A stretch of 64,000 nt of DNA. Origin: Erythrophleum ivorense. Lineage: Eukaryota > Streptophyta > Magnoliopsida > Fabales > Fabaceae. A program made the position numbers and the translations under genes. The notes below the pieces were generated by a model. That model saw only the letters and a program-made list of their open reading frames with translations, did no database searches and had not been told where the DNA came from. Of this stretch, positions 49,796-59,699 are shown in pieces; the first letter of the stretch is position 1; each line of letters opens with the position of its first letter. Location of the stretch: positions 558,001 through 622,000 of the forward strand of contig JAIUCV010000353.1 in assembly GCA_026724425.1 (NCBI GenBank), given 5' to 3'.

Positions 49796-50690
49796 AGGCA
49801 GAGGTAGAGAGACATATTGTTCTTGAGGTAAAGGTTGCATTACATTGAGGCAGAGGTAGAAATATAAAGTGAAAGGGGCCAAGAAATAAAATATTTTAAT
49901 ATATTAAAAAAATTTTATTAACAACATACTATATGAAAAATGGCAAACTTGGGAAGACTAATATTCCCTGGTCCCTCCCTTTGTCACCGACACTATATAT
50001 AATGGCTTAGTTTCTTTTTTTGGTTAAATTAGTATTTTGGACTTTTTTTATTGATTATTTAAAAATTCACCTTACAACCGAATACTTTGAAAACTCCAAA
50101 CTTCGAAAATTCTTTTAAGTACATTTAGTGTATGATGCATCTAAGAAAATTAATAGCCAAAATTAACTTTGTGTAAGTAGAGGTTCATGCGCAGTATAGG
50201 TGAAACTCAAGTACAGAATAAATCTTAATTATTGAATATCTAAATGACGTGACGCATAAAGTGCATGTAAAAATTGTTCACCTTGTGATTAAGCCAGACC
50301 TTCAAAACAACTCTAATATTCTTTTTTCATTGGATTAATGTGAACATAGTTAGTTAACTGCTTAATAAAGTCTTAAAGTTTTCAAGAGGAGAGGGTAACA
50401 TCATATAATTGTTTAACTGTGTAATAAGCAAGAACATCTGGCTATAAAATAACAAAAGAAATATATAGAACAAGCGGTAGCAAGAAACTGATATACGAAT
50501 AATATAGATATATAACACTGTTTATTGATTGTCACACCCAAAACAAAAAAAGTGGTACAAAAATAGCCTCATACAAATCCTCCTGACATACAAGAAAGCA
50601 ATCTAAGGCTATAACTATCTATTGCAAGTATATATTATATGCCACCGAGTGCTGACCACATAGCATAGGATGAACAATGTAAGTAAATAT
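49796..50690. other. 3' flank of gene 4
   Basis: 49800-50040 matches 16530-17050 in part, and 50290-50690 matches 18360-18760. Non-coding. Confidence 0.55.
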
Positions 50691-50692
50691 GT

Positions 50693-51103
50693 TTAAGTGC
50701 TTGGGGATGACGGTGGAGGGGAGAAGAATGGAATGGATGGAATAGTAGTTGGGATAGAGGGAATTTTGGGGAATGAGTTGATGGATGGCAATGGAGGAAG
50801 AGTGACCTGTGGGACTGTTGGAACAGTGGGAATGCTTGGAAGAGGAGGAAGAGTATTGGGGTTAGGCAAAGAAGGGATATTAGTAGGCAAAGGAGGGACA
50901 TTATTGGGCAGAGGCAATGTTGGAACTGAAGGCAAAGGTGGCAATCCTGTTGGTTTTGGCAAACTGGGAATCCCAGGCAAATTTGGTACAGAAGGTTGGG
51001 TTGTTTGGAGAAGATGGCGAGCTGCTAGGCTCAGACTCATCATGCTTGACAATGTGAGAGCCATAAGGAAAGCTATGATGATGGATTTGCCAGAAGAAGC
51101 CAT
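50693..51103 (-). CDS. secreted proline-rich cell-wall-type protein, gene 4
   Basis: Single-exon gene of 136 residues. The start is the ATG at 51101-51103 (MASSGKSIIIAFLMAL...), downstream of a conserved TATA box; the longer reading from 51244 is rejected. Signal peptide residues 1-28 or so (SSMMSLSLA), then mature ARHLLQTTQPSVP, LPPLPSVPTLPLPNN, LPPLPSIPTVPTVPQ and LPPLPSINSFPKIPS, ending SPPPSSPST. The flanks, signal peptide and C-terminus match gene 2; the central 235 bp is identical to gene 3. A 139-codon frame on the opposite strand is a glycine-rich mirror of the proline codons. Confidence 0.85.
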   Translation of the reverse strand: MASSGKSIIIAFLMALTLSSMMSLSLAARHLLQTTQPSVPNLPGIPSLPKPTGLPPLPSVPTLPLPNNVPPLPTNIPSLPNPNTLPPLPSIPTVPTVPQVTLPPLPSINSFPKIPSIPTTIPSIPFFSPPPSSPST

Positions 51104-51197
51104 GGCTGAATTATGAACTGCAAGAGTGAAGAAGAATTGGAAGATTAGGATGCTTTGCTTTGAGTTTTGATGAGGATCCAAGGGATAGTTCTTGGTC

Positions 51198-51205
51198 TTT
51201 ATATA
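51198..51205 (-). promoter_or_regulatory. TATA box of proline-rich gene 4
   Basis: The minus strand reads CTATCTATATAAAGACC, about 95-102 bp upstream of the ATG, as in gene 2. Confidence 0.7.
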
Positions 51206-51392
51206 GATAGAGGTAGTTAGAGGATGTGTGGTTTGGAGAACCATAAAAAGACTATCTTTTGTTAGCTCACCGATTTATTTCTGTAATTGAAAGCCCATGC
51301 TCTGTTGTAGACTGATAAGTTGGTTGTTCAAACGTAGGATGGCCTACTAGGGGAATAGAAGAAAAGTAAAGAAAACTTTCTTAGTTTTTTTT

Positions 51393-51396
<4 letters not shown>

Positions 51397-51448
<52 letters not shown>
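51397..51448. repeat. (TA)n microsatellite
   Basis: About 25 TA units upstream of gene 4. The corresponding place in unit 1 (19500-19540) has a T-rich run. Confidence 0.9.
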
Positions 51449-51449
<1 letters not shown>

Positions 51450-51450
<1 letters not shown>

Positions 51451-53039
51451 CTCTTCTGGATTTGGCAGCCTTGGAAGTATACCGTTTGGAAACGAGAGAA
51501 TATTCAAGTGGTAGTTTATCTAATTGTGTTCACTGTGGCTGGCAAGTCAATCTATATAGCCAATAGGCGTATCACATGCTGGCAAACTCGTATCGTATAA
51601 TGCATAATTAACTAGGATCTAATTGAGGAGACCTTTGTCAATTCACATGTGAGTCAACAAGAAGTTGGTGGAAGTAGGAGGTGTATTATTCCTAAGGTAC
51701 AAATTCTTACTCTGTATATAATGGTCGAGTTTTTTTGGGTAAATTAAAAATTTACCTTGATTTAAAATGAGACGTTTAGCTTTCTTGTAATTTGCTTCAT
51801 TATTATTTAACTATTTTTAATATATTTATTTTAATTTATATTATTATTTTATTAAAATTTAAATAAAAAAACCACAAGCAATTAGATAGTATAAGGAGAA
51901 AGCACGAAGAGATTAAGTGATAAAAACATATACATTTAAATGACAACCACTCCTATTTTTCTATTGAGAAATAAAAAATAAGAGTTTATGATGTAAAGTA
52001 GAATTTAAAGAAGTTATTTAAAAAAAACTTTTACTTAAAATAAAATTACAAAAAGAAAAATCTAAACACAAATAGCACGCTCAATGTGTTTATCAAATGA
52101 TTTATTTTTATTTTTATTTTTATTTTTTGTTACAACATTTTTAAAAATTGGTTTTTTAAAAGACCTATTTTGTAAAAATTATAATTTTACAATAGCAATT
52201 TGACTGTGAATTATTATAAATATGTAAGAATTTCTTGTAAATATTTTTTCGTTTAATTGAAAGAACTATATATAATAGGTTTCACTTTTCCTTTCTCTTG
52301 ATTTTATTTTTTCCCTACCTTTTTTTTCTCTTTTGGTGTGAGCTTATAAAATGTGACACCTACACCTACAATCTTTAACTTTTAGTTTCTAGAGGTAATT
52401 TCTAAATTTAATTTAAAATTTAAAAAATCAATTAGATCACTTTAGTCTTGAATACTAGGTTGCTAACTCATGAGTAGTGGTTGTACTACAATTTTATTAT
52501 CTAGCACTATTGCGGAGATAAAGAACTAAATTTGTAATTTTAGTTTTTAACATTTTATTTAAATAATATACTATATAAGTATATATAATTTTTTTAATAG
52601 GATATAAAATTTGTAAAGAAAATTGATATCAAAGCAATAATATTTATATAGACATCATGAATTTAGTTTTTAATAATAACAAATTGAAATTAATTATGAT
52701 AATTTGCCATGAGACCCAAAACATGAATTAAAATTTTAGCCTATCCATTTAATGATCAAAATTAGACACAAGAAGTTTATTTAGAAAAGAAATAATGTCA
52801 ACTTCGCCCTTCACCACAGCTTACTACAACTCAAGGTCGTTCAAGGCAGAGGTTTCCTTTACTATATTATCGTCATCCTTCATTGTTGCCATCATCCCTC
52901 GTCAATGCCATCTCTATCATAATTGCCATTTTAAAGGTTCCATGGCTGCTCTCTCCCCCATTTTTGCAATCGTGTCCTTTGATAGAAGCCATGGCCATTT
53001 GCAATGTCCCACCTTAAGATTATCTCAGTCTATGAGCCC
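51450..53039. repeat. upstream flank of gene 4 and unit 2 body
   Basis: 51450-52270 matches 19540-20330; 52280-52920 matches 25442-26060, so the copia element and its surroundings are missing here. 52920-53039 has no counterpart in unit 1. The short frame 52795-53085 is not convincing. Confidence 0.55.
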
Positions 53040-54330
53040 ATCATCATTTATCCTAGATCTTAATCTTACCCTAAACTGCCCCTAGACGTCAACCTAAATT
53101 CAATTAGATGTAAGAAGCATTAACGCATATAAATTCCTAATGTCAGACAGCCAACAAAGTGACCTATTTGGTATACCTTATACCTACCTTTCACTTAAGC
53201 TAGCCCTTAGCATCAACCTAAGTTCAATTAGTTATGAAGTGCATTGATGTTCAGTGAATTCTAACCTAATTAATTATGAAGATCCAAACAAGAGTGTTCA
53301 TAATCAATTAGAATAAGCTACATTCATTATGTACAATGAATGGTATTTATTGATCATTAATCATCCTCGTGTAATGATGCAAGCTACCAAAGTGATTACA
53401 CTAAGGCTCAATTATTAATTACTCTTCAGTTCCTAATTAATGTCTTAGCCTAGTGATTCAAACCAAAGTGGCCAAGCATCAACAATTAAACAAGAACCAA
53501 AAGCTCATAATAAAGGCATTAATCATAAATACATACTCCATATATAATAAAATTATCAAGTATATCATTACAACAATTCATGCATCGATACAAAGTCTCT
53601 TAATCTTAAATTAATATAATAAAATAGAAAAGACAATTAGAAAATAAATTTAAAAAAAACCATAGAAAACTATATATCTACAATCCAGCTTAGATCCTAG
53701 TATTTCCTCTACAACAGGATAATCCAAAATGTTGAAACAACACTTGGACAGCATTTTAGAACCTCCCAAATGCCTCTTTCATGTTTCTCTACGTCCTAAG
53801 GGGCACTTATGGGCAAAGAAGAGAGCAAAGGTTTAATATCATATCATTTGCAATTTGACCATGTATTGTAGTTGCGAGCAACCGAAATCTTCTAGTTCTA
53901 GGGTTTCATAACTATTGCATTGCAGCTGTGGAAAATGTATCATTTGCAATTGTAGAAAAAGCATCTTTCACAACTACACAAATGTTGTGCTAAGGTTCCT
54001 AAACCTTCGCATTGTAATTGTAGAAAAAGTACCTTTTGCAATTGTGGAAGCGCTTTGACTTCGACTCTAGTAAACCATTTTGACTTTTTGATTTGATTAA
54101 TGTTGAATTGCTCTTAGCTTTATCTCTTGCACAAATAAACACAACCCCATTAGACTTATTTTAATTACTTAAAATTATTAAAAATTAACTAAATTTCTAA
54201 TATATTTAATATTTACATAAAAACCTATGATAAGTTCTAAAATAGATGCGTAAATATAGGTATGATTGAAACTTATCAATAATTTTAAAAAATTATCTTC
54301 CTTTATTTAATTTTTGACTTGACTGAATCG
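53040..54330. repeat. unit-tail block (unit 2)
   Basis: Matches 39200-40530 without any Athila-like LTR beside it. Carries the GCAATTGTAGAAAAAGCA-type degenerate repeats (53925-54050). Non-coding. Confidence 0.65.
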
Positions 54331-54339
54331 TAAATGTTG

Positions 54340-56090
54340 TGGTTTAAAAATAAAGTGAATTTTTTTTTTCTCTTTTTCCTGATTGTTTCATTCATTTGGT
54401 GGAACCAAATTTGTGCCTATGAGCTATTTGATTGAATAGCTTAGAGGAAAAGATAAAAAAAATCCATCAATTAACTTTAACGTCTTAATTTTACTTTAAA
54501 AGGGTGTTTTTGTTCAAATAGTTACTTTTATATCTTACTAGAAGCTTTTCCCCTGAAGATGCAAGGGGATTCAGAAAATATTTTTATGGGTCCCATAGGA
54601 AAAAGAATTTCCACAAAAAAAAAAAAGTGTATAAACAATATATGTATAGACATGAACAATATATAAATAATCTCAATACGCAATCCCATAAAAACTGTAC
54701 AATAAACGACTTAGTTACAGTGCAATTCCATAAGAATTTATATATATATATATATATATAGATGTCATATTTATACGTAAATAGTATATCAAACACATGA
54801 TTGAATTGTGTTATACAGTCTTAGGTTTTATATAGTGTCATACCATATAATCATACTTTATCCTATTAAACCTAATTCTATCTAATATTATTCAGCCTTA
54901 TTCTATGTGATGCACCAAACAGCTGGGCCTATTAGACATATCTTGCATCTCCTTTTTAGAATACTGTAAATTAGAATTTCTAGTCGGGTTATGCATTAAG
55001 CAAACCTGAGCCAAAGAGAACCGATTTGTGAAATCTCGAATGTCTTCCCCAAAGCATATGAGTTTCACATTTTGCTTGAAATCTTCCATGAATAGTCAGA
55101 AGGCTGGCTTTCCACCAACAGAATCTGTAAGGGAATTGAAAAGGGATCAAATAGTATCTGCTGTTGAGTTATGAAGAATAACGCTTTCCTGGCAGCTTCC
55201 AACTTCAATTTATGTTTTCCAGAACCCCTTTTGCTACGGAAAGTCAACTTCTTAAAAATCACACCTTGAAACCAAATGATTTCTATTCTTTGCATTTGAT
55301 TTTCTGCTTTGGAATTTTAGTTCCCTAAATTGCTGTATACAGGGACAGAATCAGGAAAAATAATATGAGGGGCACTGCACTAGTGTTTACAATTGTCATG
55401 CTTTTATCAAGCTATATGAAAGAATTTAGCATTTCTATCTCTAATGACAAGCTAAAGCTGTTTACCATTGTTATTAGTGTTGTTGGGCTTTAGGTATGGT
55501 TAATTTTTTTTTTCTTTTCGATAAAAAATTACAAGAAATAAATAGCTGCATGATAAAATTTTATAATATTATTATTAGAGTTCATGCTACGAAGGGCAAT
55601 TGTTATGACTTTTGAGTCAATTAGATCGTTCTTTTCAAAATTTTAATAATATGCAAACCAAATGTATTCAAATCATAAGATGAAAAACTAAACTTGTTCG
55701 TCATACCCTAATTATCAAAACCCAAGATGATACATCATTATATTAAGCATTTTCTACTTTGTCCTTTTGGATTATTCACTTCAACATTTTTCTTCACTAA
55801 TTATTAGGAAAACTGCCTTAACAACTGATCACTTGGGGAACTCTTTGACCTTTATACGTTGTGGTTAAGCCAGGCTATCAAATACACAACTCTGTCTTTT
55901 TTCACAGGGTTAACATGAATATAGTTAATTAATTAAAGTGCTTATTAAGGTTTTAGAAGTTTAAGGGGTGAGGACAACATCATAATTCTGTCACTGTATA
56001 ACAAGCAAGACTTGAAGACTATCTAGCTATAATATTAGACATAGTACAAGTGATAATTAAAAAAAAGTGATACAAAGAAGTGAGATTGTA
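54340..56090. repeat. unit-head block (unit 3), genes lost
   Basis: 54340-55615 matches the heads at 10545 and 40535. From about 55740 to 56090 it matches the 3' flank of gene 2 (18270-18620) rather than that of gene 1. The homology then stops; no proline-rich gene follows. A (TA)n run lies at 54739-54760. Confidence 0.6.
55020..55209 (-). pseudogene. unidentified coding-like segment, copy 3
   Basis: Reads ESVILHNSTADTI, a stop, SLFNSLTDSVGGKPAF on the minus strand, after which the frame breaks. It is the most decayed of the three copies. The open frames 54898-55089 and 55065-55295 are alternative frames of the same relic. Confidence 0.3.
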
Positions 56091-56950
56091 TATATGATTT
56101 ATTTTATTTCACTTCAATTGCACATTATGTGTTTACGTGGAAAATCTAGATTCAAAATTAGAAGGGAGAGCGAGAAGAGGAAGGATGGAGAAAATGCTCA
56201 CAAATCAATTTTTTGACGCTAGCTGGTTCAATAATTGCCCATCTCAACAATCACATCAATATTTTAATAAAGGAACAAATTTAAGATATTTTAGTAAAAT
56301 TTTGAATTTTTATAAAATAAATAAATGTTAAAATAATATTGTAGTTTCCTAATTTTATTTATTATTTTTTAAATTGATCGTTCAAGTTTCAAATTTATTT
56401 TATACAAATTTTTTTAATAAAATCCATATACCATAGCTGACGGACATAGAGTCCAAGTGGCAGATTGCATCAGCATTTATATTGATTAAAAAAATTTAAA
56501 ACATAAAATAAAAAATATTAATGCTGGATTAAAATTTAAATATTAGTTATTGGAAATATATTTTAATATAATTAATAGATATATAATATTCGAATAAAAT
56601 GATTTCTTAAATTATATTTAATCTAAAACAACTATATTTTAAATATTAAATTGCAATCCTCATCTTCTATTTGAATTAGAAGTTTTACCACATTAGGATT
56701 AAAATTTTATCTTAATTAAGACTAATCAACATATAGGTGTGGTTAAGTGAAAAGACCCAATAGTGTAGCAAGAATTCTCAGAGAGGGTTACTAATTGAGT
56801 GAGACATATATTACCTTGATATTGTGTACATTGGAAGTATAATCATCTTGTGTGTAAGGTTTTATTTTGATTGAATAATTTGTATGAACCTATTTTGTTC
56901 AATATTTTATTTTTCTTTCTTTGTTGGGACTATAATTCGAATTGAATCAA

Positions 56951-56962
56951 TGGTGTCAAAGC
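56951..56962 (+). other. decayed tRNA-Met-type primer site
   Basis: TGGTGTCAAAGC differs at two positions from the TGGTATCAGAGC primer site found in copia and some gypsy elements. It follows an LTR-end-like AT/T-rich stretch. A relic of a plus-strand element. Confidence 0.35.
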
Positions 56963-57698
56963 AAATTAAATTACCTTTGCCTAATGTAAAATTTGAAATA
57001 TGCTTGTATTTTTTCCCTGAATGAATCAACTTTTAGTATTTGGGTATCTTTTCAAATTATTTCAAAAAATAGAGATTAAAAGTGCTAGCAAAAAAAAAAA
57101 AAGAGATTGACAATCTTCAGAAAAAGGATACGATTAAAAACAAAAATTTTTTTTTATTAATGATTAAAAAAATTATTTGAAGTAGAAAAAGTAAGTTAAA
57201 TACATTGCTAGTAACATAATCCTACGTGAATAGTTAGAAAAAGTAGTCAATCTCTCAAGTCACTTTATTTAAAATAGTTATTTAGGAATTGGTCCTAACT
57301 TCAAAAAAAAAATTAAGAAAAGAAAAAGAACTTTGGATAAATAAGAAAAGCTCATCTTCGAAGATTCAAACACTAGCTATGTTGGTCCAACAATTGATGG
57401 AAAACTAAAGAAGTATATATAACCAAAAAAAAAAAAATATTCAATGTTGCTTAACAACTTGGATCATCTACAATCAAGACAATGACTACATGTGATGCAA
57501 TCAAAACAATCTTGGCCATTCAACTTATCTGACTATCTAGATCTTGCCACATCTTTTTTTTTTTCTAAAAAAAAAAAATCCCGAAACGCACTTCAAAACT
57601 TTGAAACGTGATTGTCTTCAATCCGTCAATCTCCATATGGTTTCACCATTCTTCTTTGAAACCCGATTGTCAAAGGACAAGAAGCAAAATCGATCGAA

Positions 57699-57710
57699 GC
57701 TCTGATACTA
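57699..57710 (-). other. tRNA-Met-type primer site on the minus strand
   Basis: The minus strand reads TAGTATCAGAGC (one mismatch to TGGTATCAGAGC), followed by CTTCGATCGATTTTG. To its right, the word TTCAGTGCTTG occurs twice 33 bp apart (57713 and 57746). A relic of a minus-strand element whose LTR would lie to the right. Confidence 0.4.
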
Positions 57711-59699
57711 TATTCAGTGCTTGGAAGGGGTGCATGATACTGTATTCAGTGCTTGAAAATGGAATCTTGAGTTGTTTGAGAGCTAAGAAAACCTATAAAT
57801 AACTACAATGCTTGTACTCTGCATTCTCACATGCTAGGTTGCAAGTTCAATAGAGCATACATAGAAAAACATTTTGCAGTTCAAATAAAAATCTATTTTT
57901 CCTACATAGAGATAGCTTTTAATTTTTTATGAAATTTAATTCTTGGCCAAAAGATTCATTTTCCCCAAAATAAGCCCAGCACTCACAATGCTTAAACAAA
58001 ACCATTTAAATAACAGAATCAACTTCAATATTGGGAAAGCAAACTGAAAATTGTGCAAGAATAAAGGATAAGATATCATCCCACTAAATCAATGAAAGCA
58101 ATAATATGTTTGGTTGAAAAATATAATAATAAAAAAATTATAAAATGTGAGTAGATTGAAACAAATGAAATAAGAAATAATTATTTTATTTTTATTTTAA
58201 AAAATATAATTTAATAGATAAAATAATAAATATTTGCGATGTGGCCAACCAAAATGTACAATTAAGTTTTAAATGCCTTCTTTGATTCAGTAAAATTTCA
58301 TAAAGATACTTGCAGCTTCGAAGATCTCCCAAATGGGAACTGTGTGATATTTGATAGATAGAAAGTAGAAAAATAGCAAGAGGTGGCAAGATTGGATCAA
58401 ATGGACGACGTGATAGTACTGGATATATGGTCTACAGTTTTTTGTACAACTGCCAATCCAAATACATTTGGATAGATAATATTGTGTATAACTAACATGT
58501 TACCTAAGACAACCTTCAAAAAAAAGGACAATTTCATAATTATTTAAAAAAGAAACTACAGACTAAGGCTGCGTTTCGTCTGAAACAATCTTGCTTTATA
58601 GGGTGAGAATGAAGAAAGGAGTTCCACGTAATCTTGTTTGGTTGGCATACTTGGTGGGGCATTTTCAATCATTGTTTTAGCTGATTCCTACAAATCAAGT
58701 ACTTTAAATTCGATCCAAATTTTAGAGGAACGATGGAGCATTCCTTAAATGAGATAAGAAATGATAACACTACCCATATCATCATTTCATTGCTTTTCCT
58801 ATTGCCGCCATGCATTTGATATCTACATATTCAACAAATAATTTTTTTTATAAAAAGGCTAAAAGTTAAAAAAATGAACATCTAAAAATACTTTATTTTT
58901 TATTAATATGTTTTTAAAAAAATTTAATAGAATAAAATAAAATAAAAATAAAACAAAATAAATATTTTAATATATTTTTATACTAAGAATATTATAATTA
59001 TTTTCATATTTTTTATATTATTTTCATCTAATCAAATACAAGAATAAAATAAAATGTTGATATATTTTTATAATATATTGAACATAATCATTATATTCTA
59101 TTAAAATTTATTTCTATTTTCATTTTTATTTTTATTCAAATTATTTCATGAATTAAAAAGAACCTATTACAAGCAAAAACATTAATATTTAATACCAATT
59201 ACCATGTAAATCGCACAAGAAAAACTGCGTCAAATTTTTAAGTCACTTGGCTTGAATATTCAAAACTTTACCTACCTCCAACCACAAGAATATTCAGACT
59301 TCAAGAAAAGAAATTAAAATATCTTCTTCGTTCAGTTTAAACTTTAAGAATGTAGAATCAAAGAACTGATTTTAAGAAAAAAAGGAGAAAAAAAAAAAAC
59401 TAAACTGAAACTGATTACCGTCATCTCGTTTAAACCTTTCAACATGCACTTGCATGAAAGAATTGATCTCAAAGAAAAAAATTTAAAGAAAATGGAAGAA
59501 GGAAAGCCGAGTAAAAGTGATTGTTGACCCAATTAAATATTTAGCACATTACCTACGATACAAGAATTCATCGATCCTAACTGCAATTATTCAAGTGACA
59601 TAAAGTCATAAAGAATTGATCTGAAAGGAAAGAAATTAAAGAAACGAAAACCAGGACATTACTACGTAAATGAACCAGCAAATATTCCAAGGGACATTA

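Larger units (their letters stand above)
56091..59699. other. low-copy AT-rich region with retrotransposon scraps
   Basis: No match to the duplicated units. Two primer-site-like motifs (56951-56962 plus strand, 57699-57710 minus strand) suggest old copia fragments in opposite orientations. No protein-coding gene can be supported; 58100-59200 is simple AT-rich sequence. Confidence 0.45.

Noticed and set aside
50697..51116. 139-codon plus-strand ORF opposite gene 4 (and similar ones at 11998, 18769 and 41930)
   Set aside because: It is the glycine-rich mirror of proline codons in the minus-strand genes. The minus-strand readings have signal peptides, TATA boxes and conserved starts; the plus-strand readings do not.
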